64,000 nt of DNA from Candidatus Aegiribacteria sp. MLS_C (GCA_002030045.1 LQBI01000005.1:23602-87601); one strand, 5' to 3'; shown: positions 1 through 9,180, counted from the first letter of the stretch. Numbers and translations: made by a program. Notes: generated by a model not told the origin, from the sequence alone.

Positions 1-45
1 GAGAAGCCTCCTGCCCGCACGTTCGATATTCCCGGCCATGTCCAT
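1..45 (-). CDS. Start of an unidentified minus-strand gene, cut by the left edge
   Basis: An ATG at 43-45 opens a minus-strand frame that stays open to the left edge (15 codons, beginning MDMAGNIERAG). A GAGG stretch lies about 8 bases upstream of it. The gene would diverge from the thioredoxin operon, and the AT-rich stretch at 61-110 could carry its promoter. Too little is present to assign a family, and the frame could be fortuitous. Confidence 0.3.
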   Translation of the reverse strand, partial: MDMAGNIERAGRRLL

Positions 46-284
46 CTTCAATCCTCGGTGTGCGTAAGAATGGTAATTCTGTATGTTACGGACTTGACAA
101 TATAATGGATGAGCCGCGGGGTTCCCCCTGCGCCAGTATGCCTTGTCCGACGGGCTCCGTACGTCCGCTCGGAACTGGATACCCTTGTTAGTCGATGTGG
201 TACAGTATCTTGAGTACTACGCAGGATTGTGGCAAACAACATGCTTGTGAAAAAGGTAACAATTCTTTTCGGAAGGAGTTCGAT

Positions 285-620
285 ATGGCAGTGAAGCACA
301 TAAAAGGGAGCGACCTCAGCTCCGTCACCTCCCCTGGAAACAAGGTATCGCTGGTGGATTTCAGTGCCAACTGGTGCAGCCCATGCAAGATGCTCGACCC
401 TGTGCTCAAGAAGGTCTCCGAGGACCTGGAAGACAAGGTGGATTTCTATCACATCGATGTCGACGAGAGCCCTGAGACCTCCTCCAGGTTCGGAATAAGG
501 GGTGTGCCGACAATGATAGTGTTCCATAACGGTCAGGAGATAGACAGGATGGTAGGCTTCCGCGACAGGAACTCCCTGCAGAGGCAGCTGGAATCACTGA
601 CCGAATCGATTCTGGTATGA
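285..620 (+). CDS. trxA: Thioredoxin
   Basis: A 111-residue thioredoxin that reduces protein disulfides in the cytoplasm. The active site reads WCSPCK (Cys31 and Cys34), with Ser in place of the usual Gly of WCGPC. The conserved cis-proline follows in GVPT (Pro75). I chose ATG 285 because a strong Shine-Dalgarno, GGAAGGAG, lies at 271-278 and the resulting length is typical; the frame is open further upstream but without thioredoxin similarity. The reductase gene starts 4 bases after its stop, so the two are almost certainly co-transcribed and form a partner pair. Confidence 0.95.
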   Translation: MAVKHIKGSDLSSVTSPGNKVSLVDFSANWCSPCKMLDPVLKKVSEDLEDKVDFYHIDVDESPETSSRFGIRGVPTMIVFHNGQEIDRMVGFRDRNSLQRQLESLTESILV

Positions 621-624
621 TACG

Positions 625-1569
625 ATGGACCTGAGGACCGGACTCGTAGGAGGAAACCCCGGCAAGGGAAGGACCACGGACCTGGTCATAGCCGGCGGAG
701 GGCCGGCGGCGCTCTCGGCATCTCTCTACGCCGCCCGTTACAGCATCGACCACGTAGTGCTCGAGAGCTATCAGCCCGGAGGACAGGCCGCCCTCACTGC
801 CTGGATAGAGAACTACCCGGGCATGGGCAGGATATCCGGAGGGGACCTCGCGGCCAGAATGAAGGAGCAGGCCGAGAGATGGGGCGGGTCGTTCGAGACA
901 GCCACGGTGACCTCGACCGGACTCAGGGACGACCTCATAGAGGTAAAGGCCGATTCCGCCGTGTACCTTGCCAGGTTCCTGATAATAGCTACCGGCGCGG
1001 CCCCTGCAAAGCTCGGTGTGCCGGGCGAGGACAGGTTCTACGGACGGGGGGTCAGCTACTGCGCCACCTGCGATGCTCCCTTCTTCAAAGGAGCCCACGT
1101 CATGGTCGTGGGTGGCGGCGACAGCGCGGTGAAGGAGGGACTGCACCTATCGGAGTTCGCGGACAGGCTCACCCTTGTCCATAGAAGGGACAGGTTCAGG
1201 GCGGAGCCCTATCTTGCGGAAAAGCTTCTTTCGTGCGACAACTGCAGTGTACGCTGGAATACCACCGTGAGTGCCATCGAGGGCGAGGACGGGGTTGAAG
1301 GCGTACTGCTTGAAACTCCCGAGGGGGAGGAGCGGATAGATGTGGACGGTGTTTTCATCTACGTCGGCCGAAGGCCGGCCACAGAGGCCTTCTCCGGTCT
1401 GGTCGAACTCAATCCCGACGGCACAGTGAAGACCAGGGGCATCGTGGGGACATCGAGGAGCAACGTCTTCGCCGCCGGGGATGTGACCGACAACGAGCTG
1501 CGCCAGGTGGTAACCGCAGCGGCTGACGGCGCGAGGGCGGCTTCGGCGGTGTTCAATCTGATGCAGTGA
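625..1569 (+). CDS. trxB: Thioredoxin reductase (NADPH, FAD)
   Basis: A 314-residue low-molecular-weight thioredoxin reductase that passes electrons from NADPH via FAD to thioredoxin. Seen in order: an N-terminal FAD motif GGGPAAL (24-30), the redox dithiol CATC (Cys146/Cys149), the NADPH-binding GGGDSA shortly after, and the C-terminal FAD motif FAAGDV. The length fits the family, although about 15 residues precede the first beta strand. No convincing Shine-Dalgarno precedes ATG 625, so translation may be coupled to trxA. The next gene, a double-CXXC oxidoreductase, starts 13 bases downstream. Confidence 0.95.
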   Translation: MDLRTGLVGGNPGKGRTTDLVIAGGGPAALSASLYAARYSIDHVVLESYQPGGQAALTAWIENYPGMGRISGGDLAARMKEQAERWGGSFETATVTSTGLRDDLIEVKADSAVYLARFLIIATGAAPAKLGVPGEDRFYGRGVSYCATCDAPFFKGAHVMVVGGGDSAVKEGLHLSEFADRLTLVHRRDRFRAEPYLAEKLLSCDNCSVRWNTTVSAIEGEDGVEGVLLETPEGEERIDVDGVFIYVGRRPATEAFSGLVELNPDGTVKTRGIVGTSRSNVFAAGDVTDNELRQVVTAAADGARAASAVFNLMQ

Positions 1570-1582
1570 GGAGGTACCTGTA

Positions 1583-2272
1583 ATGGCATTGCTTTCGGAG
1601 AGCGACGCTAACGAGGTCAGGAAGATATTCGGCTCCCTGGAGAGGGACGTGGAGATAAGAGCCTACACGCAGAGGCTGGAATGCCCTACATGTCAGGACA
1701 CCGAGATGATCCTCCGGGAATTGGACGGGCTCTCGGACAGGATCAGGCTGACAATCCTCAATTTCCAGACAGACCGCGAGGCTGCCGGGAAGGACGGAGT
1801 GGAGAGGGTGCCCGCCATAGTGGTCTCCGACGGGACACACTCAAGGGTAAAGTTCTACGGTACTCCGTCGGGTTACGAGTTCAGCTCTCTCCTTACCGTA
1901 ATAGTAGATGCCGGGGGTTCCGGGAAGACCCTCTCGGAGGAGACTCTGGAGTTCCTCGATGGGCTTGATAAGGACCTCAGTCTGCAGGTCTTCGTGACAC
2001 CCGCATGTCCCCACTGTCCCTCCTCCGCTGTTCTGGCCAGCAGGATGGCCCTGCACAGCGACCGGATCACCTCCGAGGTTATCGAGGCCAACGAGTTCCA
2101 GGAACTCTCCCGCAGGTTCAGGGTCCAGGGAGTTCCCAGGACGGTGGTGAACGGACAGTATTACGCCGAGGGCGCGCTGCCGGAGTACATGATGGTCGAG
2201 GCTCTCAGCAGGGGCCTGGAGGAGGGTCCTGAAGGGGAGAAGGACCTGATGGACTACATCAGAACGAGCTGA
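1583..2272 (+). CDS. Tandem thioredoxin-fold protein disulfide oxidoreductase (PDO / glutaredoxin-like)
   Basis: A 229-residue protein with two successive thioredoxin-like units, each with a CXXC site: CPTC (Cys34/Cys37) and CPHC (Cys142/Cys145). Each unit carries the cis-proline motif (ERVPA, QGVPR). This is the architecture of the archaeal and thermophile protein disulfide oxidoreductase and of the AhpF N-terminal domain. A GAGGAGG Shine-Dalgarno lies at 1568-1574. Placement directly behind trxA-trxB suggests it takes electrons from TrxB, by analogy with known TrxB-PDO pairs (inference). There is no signal peptide, so it should be cytoplasmic. Confidence 0.85.
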   Translation: MALLSESDANEVRKIFGSLERDVEIRAYTQRLECPTCQDTEMILRELDGLSDRIRLTILNFQTDREAAGKDGVERVPAIVVSDGTHSRVKFYGTPSGYEFSSLLTVIVDAGGSGKTLSEETLEFLDGLDKDLSLQVFVTPACPHCPSSAVLASRMALHSDRITSEVIEANEFQELSRRFRVQGVPRTVVNGQYYAEGALPEYMMVEALSRGLEEGPEGEKDLMDYIRTS

Positions 2273-2289
2273 GGGACCGGAGGCGGCCT

Positions 2290-3057
2290 ATGCTGACAAT
2301 GGCGCTGATCCTCTCGATTGCCGGTTCGGTGGAGTTCCCCATGGAATCCAGCGGAGTGCTCGAGGCTTACAGCTTCTTCGATCAGAGCATAGAGCATTTC
2401 ATCTACGGCAATATCGAGGCCGACATCAGGATACTGCAGGCGGGAAGGTTCTCGTGGAACCTCGGCCTGTCCATGGAGACCTACATGGGCGAGAGCTGGA
2501 ACAGCCCGGAGATGAAGTTCAACATCTACGGGGGGCACTGGAACCTGAAAACGCAGCTGGGTTACTTCCTGGATCCGCTTCTAATAAGGATCTACACCGA
2601 CCACGAGTGCTTCCACAACATCGACATGGCCGACACCCTGTCCGAGTACATGAACAATGTCAAGCTCGGGGTCCTGCTGGACGAACCCCCTCCGGAGCCC
2701 TCGGAGGATCCTGTCCTGCTCCCCTCGGGACTGCCCGACGGCTGGTTCTCCATAGGCTTCTACCGTCCCAGGGGGGACACCTACCAGAAGGGACACGACT
2801 TCGACTGGTCGCTACACGGGTACCTTGACTTCGAGGGAGTGGCCTTCAGGTCCTGGACGGGCGGCCTCCGGTACAGGGGCGACCTCTTCATCCACGACGA
2901 CGGGGAGGGATCTTCAAGGCACAGGGCAGAGGTCTACACGGCATACCGGACCACCATGGGTGCCTTCGAGCTGCATCTCACACGCTACCTGCGCGATACC
3001 CAGCCTTTCAGATCCCTGGACGGAGAGACCTGCTGGGGCATAAGGTTCGTCTGGTAG
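2290..3057 (+). CDS. Hypothetical envelope protein, possibly an outer-membrane beta-barrel
   Basis: A 255-residue protein of unrecognised family. It opens with a short hydrophobic stretch (MLTMALILSIAGS) that looks like a weak signal peptide. It then shows alternating aromatic and polar strands rich in Trp, Tyr, Phe and Gly and ends in a tryptophan, which is typical of outer-membrane barrels; it may resemble the DUF1207 group. A GGAGG site lies 6 bases before the ATG, 17 bases after the disulfide oxidoreductase stop, so it is probably the last gene of the redox operon. No catalytic motif was found. Confidence 0.6.
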   Translation: MLTMALILSIAGSVEFPMESSGVLEAYSFFDQSIEHFIYGNIEADIRILQAGRFSWNLGLSMETYMGESWNSPEMKFNIYGGHWNLKTQLGYFLDPLLIRIYTDHECFHNIDMADTLSEYMNNVKLGVLLDEPPPEPSEDPVLLPSGLPDGWFSIGFYRPRGDTYQKGHDFDWSLHGYLDFEGVAFRSWTGGLRYRGDLFIHDDGEGSSRHRAEVYTAYRTTMGAFELHLTRYLRDTQPFRSLDGETCWGIRFVW

Positions 3058-3063
3058 GTCCCT

Positions 3064-4332
3064 TCAGAGTCTGACCGGGCCCAGCAGCATCGGCGGTACG
3101 CTCAGCTGCCACTTCCTCTCGGGTTGTCCCAGCGCCTCGATCGTCGAAAAGAGATCCAGCGGTTTCCAGTTCCATCTGAAGTCCTTCACCGGATGCACTA
3201 TACGTCCATCCTCGACCAGGAACACCCCGTCCCTTGTCATACCCGTCAGGCTGAGTTCCTTCTGGTCCACGAACCTGATGTACCAGAACCTCCTGAACAG
3301 CAGGGCCCGGCCCTTCACCCCGCGGAGGATACTCTCCACGCTTCCCGGGCCTCCCTTCACAGCCAGCGTCCCGGGTATGAAAAGCGGTTCCCTGCCGCTC
3401 TGTCCGGCCCAGTACCTGGAGCAGGGCTGGGCCACAAGCCTGCCGGAGTCGATCCATACTACATCCCTGGAGGCCAGCCCCTCCTCGTTGAAAGGCATAC
3501 CCTTCAGGGTTCCGTCCACTTCGCTGCCCAGAGTGAAGTCCTCACCTGTGACCCTCTCCCCCAGCTTTCCGGAGAAGACCGTGAGACCCTCGTCGGCCTG
3601 TCTGGCGTTCAGGGACCAGGCTATGTAGGGAACGAGGTCCGCCACCGCCTGAGGTTCGAACAGCAGTCTGTACTCCCCCGGCTCCAGCTCCTCCTGGGCC
3701 TGATCGGCCTGCACCTCCTCAGCCACCCGGTGTACGGTCTCCTCTATGGGCAGGTCAGCCCATGACTCGGAACTCAGCATCCTGAAGCTGGACGCCTTGC
3801 CCCTGTCCATGGTGAGCCTCATGCCGGCCTCCGTGGAGCGGTGAACGGCCAGGTTGCCGGTGGAGGTCCCGATCGCTGTCTTTGTGTAGCTCATCTCCAC
3901 CAGTCCCGACGCCTCCATGTCCCGTCCGGCAGCGGTGGATACCGCCAGGGCAGCCGCCCTGGTCCGGGCTGACGCATCCATCGCAGCCGTTTCCCCGTCC
4001 CAGGCTTCCACGATGGGATAGACCTGTCCTCCCTCCACCGGAGGCATGTACTCCGGGTCGGGCGAAGCAGTCCTGAGCATCTCCATGGCCCTGGACAGTA
4101 TGTCTGGCACCGCGTCGACGTCTATTCTGTGAGTGGTGTAGACACTCCTCCGCTCACCGTCGCCCAGGGTTACCCTGAGCTTCCGCTCGAACCTGTCCAT
4201 GTTCTGCGTTATCCTGTTCTGGCCGAACCTGACCGCAGCGTCGCGGTACTCGGTTATGCTCGCCACCGCGTCCGGAACCCGGGCACTGTCCAGTACGGCC
4301 TCCACTACTCCAAGAAGTTCCTCACCGGTCAT
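3064..4332 (-). CDS. TldE/PmbA-type subunit of a TldD/TldE metalloprotease (copy 1)
   Basis: A 422-residue member of the TldD/PmbA family without a zinc-binding HExxxH motif, as expected for the non-catalytic TldE half. Its start codon overlaps the stop of the upstream TldD gene (shared ATGA, 4329-4332), so translation is coupled. In E. coli, TldD and TldE form a heteromer that proteolyses small peptides such as microcin B17 precursor and CcdA. The substrate here is unknown. A second, divergent pair lies at 43.2-46.1 kb. The gene ends 6 bases from the convergent envelope gene. Confidence 0.85.
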   Translation of the reverse strand: MTGEELLGVVEAVLDSARVPDAVASITEYRDAAVRFGQNRITQNMDRFERKLRVTLGDGERRSVYTTHRIDVDAVPDILSRAMEMLRTASPDPEYMPPVEGGQVYPIVEAWDGETAAMDASARTRAAALAVSTAAGRDMEASGLVEMSYTKTAIGTSTGNLAVHRSTEAGMRLTMDRGKASSFRMLSSESWADLPIEETVHRVAEEVQADQAQEELEPGEYRLLFEPQAVADLVPYIAWSLNARQADEGLTVFSGKLGERVTGEDFTLGSEVDGTLKGMPFNEEGLASRDVVWIDSGRLVAQPCSRYWAGQSGREPLFIPGTLAVKGGPGSVESILRGVKGRALLFRRFWYIRFVDQKELSLTGMTRDGVFLVEDGRIVHPVKDFRWNWKPLDLFSTIEALGQPERKWQLSVPPMLLGPVRL

Positions 4333-5783
4333 TCCGCACCCCTTCCGACCTCGATGTTCCTGAACCGTGAAGTGCTGGCTCCGTGGGTCATCCTGGCGGA
4401 CTGCATGGGTTCCCCCTTGCCGCAGGTGAGGATACCCATGGTCCTGAAGTACCTATCGTCGGCCATGCCGTCGCAGGCCCTCCAGAAATCCCTGGTCCTC
4501 GATCTGTATATCACCTTTTTGAGTGGCTGGACCTTCCTGCCGTCCCTTATCTCCCAGAACATGTCGCCCCCGAACTGGAAGTTGACCCTCCTCTGGTCGA
4601 TGCTGAAGGAGCCCCGTCCTTCTATGTAGACCCCCTTTTGCACTTCAGAGATGAGGTCTTCCGGAGTCACGGGGCCCGGTCCGGGCTGGAGGTAGAAGTT
4701 CGGCTGGCGGTTGATGGGGAAACTGGAGAAATCCTGCGCCCTGCAGCACCCCGTGCTGTGCTCCCTTCCCACCAGGAGAGCAGTCTCCCTCACCGATCCG
4801 AACTGCTGGAAGATGCCGTTCCTCACGGTATACCACTTCTGGCCCGGCACTCCGTCGTCGTCCCATCCCCATGATGCTACTCCATAGGGCATTGTGTTGT
4901 CCGCAACGAAATTCACCAGTTCCGAACCGTATCTGAGCCTCTCCTGGTCGTCTATGTTCAGGAAGGTCCTGCCGGCCATGCTCGCTTCCCACCCGAGGAC
5001 CCTGTCGCTTTCCGTGGGGTGGCCGACCGACTCGTGCATCGTCAGGCTCAGATGGGTGCCGTCCAGAACAAGGTCCATCTCTCCTGCGGGACCCTCCGGG
5101 GCCCTGACCTTCATGATGGCCTCCTCCCTGGCCTTCTCCGCCCACGCCTGGAGGCCGGCCTCCTCCACCCACTCCCAGCCGGCGATCCTGGCACCGTCCT
5201 GAAAACCCCGGCTCTGCATGTCTCCGTCGTGTACCGCGTAGGCGTTTATAACCGGCATGGTGAATACCAGATCGGAGGACACGAGGGTACCCTGAGTGTT
5301 GCCGAACACCCTCCGCTTCCTCTCGAACCGGAGGCTGGTCCAGCTCATGGTGATGCTGTCGGATTCGTGCATGGTGTCGGCTGCCTTCGCCATCAGGTCC
5401 ATCTTTTCGGTCATCGATACCGCGAATGGGTCCTTCAGGCAGGGGCCGTCGTAGTGGCCGACCGAGGGAACTTCCTCAGAGAGCCTGACCGAACCTTCCA
5501 TGACGCCGGCTCCGGCGCGGGCAACCTCGACGGCGCGGTCCACCGTCCTCTCTATCTCCTCTGTATCGAGACCGCTGCAGGAGGCGAAACCCCAGCATCC
5601 ACGAACCAGGACCCTGACACCCACTCCTCTCTCCGCGGTGAGTTCAGCCTCCGCCAGCCTCTGCTTGCGGAAGGTAAGGCTCTCCAGGTCGGTGTTCTCG
5701 ACCCTGGCGTCCCCGTAGTCGACGCCCCTGTGCCTCAGCTGTTCCACTACGCTGCCGGCAATGTCCCTCATTTCATCGATCAT
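4329..5783 (-). CDS. tldD: TldD-type zinc metalloprotease subunit (copy 1)
   Basis: A 484-residue catalytic TldD-like protein. The zinc site is HESVGH (His250, Glu251, His255), the HExxxH form characteristic of TldD. A cysteine pair in TGCCRAQ further on fits the region of the third zinc ligand. It is the first gene of the TldD-TldE pair and lies 4 bases after the stop of the upstream rseC-like gene, so all three may share a transcript. There is no signal peptide, so a cytoplasmic peptidase is expected. Confidence 0.9.
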   Translation of the reverse strand: MIDEMRDIAGSVVEQLRHRGVDYGDARVENTDLESLTFRKQRLAEAELTAERGVGVRVLVRGCWGFASCSGLDTEEIERTVDRAVEVARAGAGVMEGSVRLSEEVPSVGHYDGPCLKDPFAVSMTEKMDLMAKAADTMHESDSITMSWTSLRFERKRRVFGNTQGTLVSSDLVFTMPVINAYAVHDGDMQSRGFQDGARIAGWEWVEEAGLQAWAEKAREEAIMKVRAPEGPAGEMDLVLDGTHLSLTMHESVGHPTESDRVLGWEASMAGRTFLNIDDQERLRYGSELVNFVADNTMPYGVASWGWDDDGVPGQKWYTVRNGIFQQFGSVRETALLVGREHSTGCCRAQDFSSFPINRQPNFYLQPGPGPVTPEDLISEVQKGVYIEGRGSFSIDQRRVNFQFGGDMFWEIRDGRKVQPLKKVIYRSRTRDFWRACDGMADDRYFRTMGILTCGKGEPMQSARMTHGASTSRFRNIEVGRGAE

Positions 5784-5787
5784 TGGA

Positions 5788-6255
5788 TCATCCTTCCATG
5801 TTTATCATGGGAACGCTCCCGGGCGCATCTCTGCCGTCGGCCTTCTCCAGTATCCTGACTACGACCATGCTGAAACCGCTCGATCTGCAGAGCCTCCTGT
5901 TCACCAGGAGTGCAAGTGCGATCCCCAGCATCAGTCCCGAGCCGGCGCCCAGGGCCCTTGTCGCGTCTCCGCCGCCGGACATCGCCAGATAGCCTGCAAA
6001 GAGGAGCAGCACGGGTAGAATGAACGTAACTGCTATCATGGTGAGTGAGGCGGAAGACTTCAGCTCCAGCCTGACCCTGTCGCCGGGCGAGACACCGAAA
6101 GGGTCCGCCGCCAGGAACGACCGTTCCTCCCTCCCGCCTCCGGACAGTGAGAGACAGGCGTGTCTCGCCTCGCATGTGTCGCATTCGCCGCCGTCGACGG
6201 GACGGACCAGGGCTATGCCCTCCGATGACTCGAGCACGACGGCTTCTCTGGTCAT
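5788..6255 (-). CDS. RseC/MucC-like membrane protein (SoxR-reducing family)
   Basis: About 155 residues. The N-terminal half carries a cysteine cluster CDTC-x5-C (Cys25, Cys28, Cys34), and two transmembrane helices follow, separated by a short Gly/Ala loop. This is the layout of RseC, whose family members act with Rnf/Rsx electron transport or with sigma-E control. I chose the ATG at 6253-6255 because the family signature (REAVVLESS, then the Cys cluster) begins there; the frame is open further upstream with unrelated sequence. The Shine-Dalgarno is weak. No rnf genes are visible, so its electron partner is unknown. Confidence 0.75.
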   Translation of the reverse strand: MTREAVVLESSEGIALVRPVDGGECDTCEARHACLSLSGGGREERSFLAADPFGVSPGDRVRLELKSSASLTMIAVTFILPVLLLFAGYLAMSGGGDATRALGAGSGLMLGIALALLVNRRLCRSSGFSMVVVRILEKADGRDAPGSVPMINMEG

Positions 6256-6286
6256 AGGAAACCCAATCACTGAACAGCATCCGGGA

Positions 6287-6487
6287 CTAACCCCGGGACG
6301 GGGTCGGATCATCCCAGTGACAATAATAAGGGCAGTAACCGAGGTCCACCGACTCCCGACGGTCATGACCGGCAACCGCAGCGCGAAGGTCCATGCCTAT
6401 GGATCGGACCTTCTCCGGACCGCCGCATCCGGTTATCATCATCACAATGAGAAGATGGACCGGCAGGAGCTTTACCGGCACATTCAC
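6287..6487 (-). CDS. Candidate small lipoprotein
   Basis: A minus-strand frame of about 66 codons starting at a GTG (6487, or 6481). It encodes a basic residue, a hydrophobic core (LLPVHLLIVMM) and a lipobox-like ITGC, followed by a short hydrophilic tail with a YCPYYC motif. It ends 31 bases before the rseC-like start and could be the first gene of that operon. The ribosome site is poor and I recognise no family; the lipobox is the only real argument. If it is not a gene, the 6256-6597 gap holds nothing else I can name. Confidence 0.4.
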   Translation of the reverse strand: MNVPVKLLPVHLLIVMMITGCGGPEKVRSIGMDLRAAVAGHDRRESVDLGYCPYYCHWDDPTPSRG

Positions 6488-6597
6488 AGGATCCCGCCCG
6501 GTCCCGGGCAGATAATGACACTGGAAGGTATCGAATGACGAAGAATAATGAGTCTCTTTTCGGACCGGAAGACCGTCATCCGGCCGGGTGGTGACCG

Positions 6598-9180
6598 GTG
6601 GGCCCGGCTTCCCTCGTCGTTTCCCTGGTCCTCTCGGTATCCGCCGGTGATTTCGATTCCCTCCTATCCGTGAGGGAGTTCGGTCCCGCACTGGAGCTTG
6701 CGGAGAACGACTCCATGAGGGCTGTGGTGCACATGTGCGCCGGGGAGGACTCCTCGGCCGCCGTCCTGTTCCGCAGGGCCTTCCTGGAAAGTCCCTCCGC
6801 GGCGCTCCTTGCTCTGATGTGGGAGGCTGCAGCTTCCGCAGATGGAGTTGAAGCGGCCGCTACAGATGATGACTCCGCGGCGGCCGCCCGATGGCTGAGA
6901 GAGGATATCCGGCGATGGGAGGACGCCATCGAATGGGGTCCCGAGGATCTGCTTTCACTGGCGGGAAGCGCAATTCTCCTGAATGACACAGCCACCTCGG
7001 ACATCCTCACCGAGAAGCTCCTCTCGCTCTTCCCCGGGTCGGAGGAGGCCTACAAGGTCCTGGGCTGGGAGTTCTACGACGGTCTGTACCCGGTATGGTA
7101 CGACGACTCCGCAAGGGTCCCGGTGATCAGGGATTTCATCCTGGAGCGGGGCGGGCTTTCGAATACCTGGAGGTCCGCGGCCTACAGGAGCCTGCTCTCC
7201 GCCACCCTGGGAACGGCGGATTCCTCATCCTGGAGAGAAGTACTGGAGGAATGGACGGTAAGCTGTCCGGAGGATCCACAGGCCTGCCTTTCCGGAGCGG
7301 CTCTGATGATCGAGAGGGATTCCGCCTTCAGTGATGCACTGGAGGAAGCGGAGAGAGGGCTGGCCCTGATGGAGGGAGGCTGGCGGCCGGAGGGAATGCC
7401 CGAGGAGGAATGGGCCCTCACGGGTCCCTCACTGAAGACCGGGCTCCATCTTCGAAGCCTGCAGGCCCTGGCGGGAGCTGGGTACGTCGAAGAGGCTCTG
7501 GCATCCCTTGATCCGGTCATAGACGGTTTCCAGGCTGACGCGGACGATCACGGCACGGCCTCGTCGCTCCACTGGCTGAGGGGTGAGCTTCTCATCGCGC
7601 TCGGTGACACAGCGGCGGCGCTGTCTTCCTACTCGGCATCGGCGGCCCTGGGCGACGTTGTCGACAGGTGGAGCGGAATGTCACTGGAAGCTATGGAGGG
7701 AATACTCCTCCCCGACAGGAGCCCGCTGGACTGGGCAAGGGATGCTGCCGGTTACTCGGGACCGGTGTTCGCCGACCTCACGCCGCTTCTGGGGCCCGAC
7801 AGCCTTCTGAGAGGCAGCCGCGTCTCCTGGTGCGACTGGGACGCCGACGGCTGGCAGGACCTCTACGCCGGAAGACGTCTCTACAGGAACCTGGAAGGAT
7901 CGGGTTTCGTCGATGTGACATCCCGGGCGGGACTGGACAGCTGCAGGGGGAACGGCGGGATCTGGGGCGACCTCGACCGCAACGGGTGGCCCGATCTGGT
8001 CACGGCGGGCAATCCGCCGCAGCTGTTCCTCAACAGTCAGGGAGTGATGGCGGAACACCCTCTTCCCGGGCCGGACAGCGCCGGATCCTCCATCGAGGGG
8101 GTCGGCATACTGGACTGGGACGGGGACGGCTGGCTCGACCTTTACCTCGCCGGTTACGAGCTGCCCGGCCAGCCTGGCACGGGGACGGAGGACTTCTTCT
8201 ACTTCGGCGGACCCGACGGCCTGAGAAGGACCGGCGACAGCCTCGGCATGATACCGTTCCTGGGCATCGACCTGTGCGGAAGGGGGGTCAGTCCGTGCGA
8301 CTTCGACAGGGACGGAGACATTGACATCTTCGTCTCCAACTACAGGCTGCAGGAGAACATCCTCTGGGAGAACCGGGATGGGACTGCGGAGAATACCGCT
8401 CTTCGCCGCGGGATCGCTGGAAACGAGACGGACGGCTGGTGGGGGCATACGATAGGGAGCGCCTGGGCCGACTGGGACAACGACGGGGACTGGGACCTGT
8501 TCTCGGCCAACCTCGCCCATCCGCGCTACATCACCTTCTCCGACAGGAGCATGCTCTACCGGAACGACGGCGGTGTCTTCACGGACGTGCGCGCTGAGGC
8601 GGGAATCAAGTTCGAGGAGACCCATTCCAATCCCGTGTGGGGGGACTTCGACAACGACGGCCTGCTGGACCTCTTCATCACATCCGTCTACCCCGACCGC
8701 CGCAGCTTCCTATATCTGAACAGGGGCGACGGTACCTTCGAGGACGTCACCTGGCTGTCCGGCGCCCGAGTAATGAACGGATGGGGAGCGGCAGCCGCCG
8801 ACTACAACATGGACGGAAGGCTTGACCTTGCGGTTGGGACGGCTGACGGTCCGGTACTCCTGTCCAACGTCTCCCCGCCGGGGAACTGGGCCCTGGTCAG
8901 GCTGTCCCCTCCTGACTGGTGCAATCCATCTGCCATCGGATGCACCGTCTTCATCGAACAGGGAGACCACCTTCTGATGCGTCAGGTGGAGGGTGGAGGC
9001 GGAACCACCGCACAGAACGGACAGGTGCTGCATTTCGGTCTTCCGGGACCGGGACCGTTCCTTGTGGGAGCATCCTTCAGGGGCTCGAAGGATGCTTCGG
9101 GACTGACAGCTGGAAGCCCCGGCTCCCTTATCGTACTCGGTCCTCTCCCCCCGGATTCGAACGCATTGTCATCTCCCTGA
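6598..9180 (+). CDS. Secreted TPR / FG-GAP propeller protein with C-terminal ASPIC/UnbV domain
   Basis: An 860-residue exported protein starting at GTG. Residues 1-16 form a signal peptide (SLVVSLVLSVSAG). The next 350 residues are helical and TPR-like. From about residue 390 come repeated FG-GAP/VCBS blades with calcium-loop motifs such as DWDADGWQD, DLDRNGWPD, DWDGDGWLD, DFDRDGDID and DYNMDGRLD. The last 80 residues match the ASPIC/UnbV domain (VEGGGGTTAQNGQVLHFGLP). Such proteins are cell-surface or secreted scaffolds, but no enzymatic role can be read from the sequence. The 3' end overlaps the convergent glycosyltransferase by 53 bases. Confidence 0.85.
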   Translation: MGPASLVVSLVLSVSAGDFDSLLSVREFGPALELAENDSMRAVVHMCAGEDSSAAVLFRRAFLESPSAALLALMWEAAASADGVEAAATDDDSAAAARWLREDIRRWEDAIEWGPEDLLSLAGSAILLNDTATSDILTEKLLSLFPGSEEAYKVLGWEFYDGLYPVWYDDSARVPVIRDFILERGGLSNTWRSAAYRSLLSATLGTADSSSWREVLEEWTVSCPEDPQACLSGAALMIERDSAFSDALEEAERGLALMEGGWRPEGMPEEEWALTGPSLKTGLHLRSLQALAGAGYVEEALASLDPVIDGFQADADDHGTASSLHWLRGELLIALGDTAAALSSYSASAALGDVVDRWSGMSLEAMEGILLPDRSPLDWARDAAGYSGPVFADLTPLLGPDSLLRGSRVSWCDWDADGWQDLYAGRRLYRNLEGSGFVDVTSRAGLDSCRGNGGIWGDLDRNGWPDLVTAGNPPQLFLNSQGVMAEHPLPGPDSAGSSIEGVGILDWDGDGWLDLYLAGYELPGQPGTGTEDFFYFGGPDGLRRTGDSLGMIPFLGIDLCGRGVSPCDFDRDGDIDIFVSNYRLQENILWENRDGTAENTALRRGIAGNETDGWWGHTIGSAWADWDNDGDWDLFSANLAHPRYITFSDRSMLYRNDGGVFTDVRAEAGIKFEETHSNPVWGDFDNDGLLDLFITSVYPDRRSFLYLNRGDGTFEDVTWLSGARVMNGWGAAAADYNMDGRLDLAVGTADGPVLLSNVSPPGNWALVRLSPPDWCNPSAIGCTVFIEQGDHLLMRQVEGGGGTTAQNGQVLHFGLPGPGPFLVGASFRGSKDASGLTAGSPGSLIVLGPLPPDSNALSSP

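Noticed and set aside
94-106. TTGACA and TATAAT boxes upstream of trxA
   Set aside because: Only one base separates them, so they cannot be the -35 and -10 of one promoter, although the TATAAT alone may serve.
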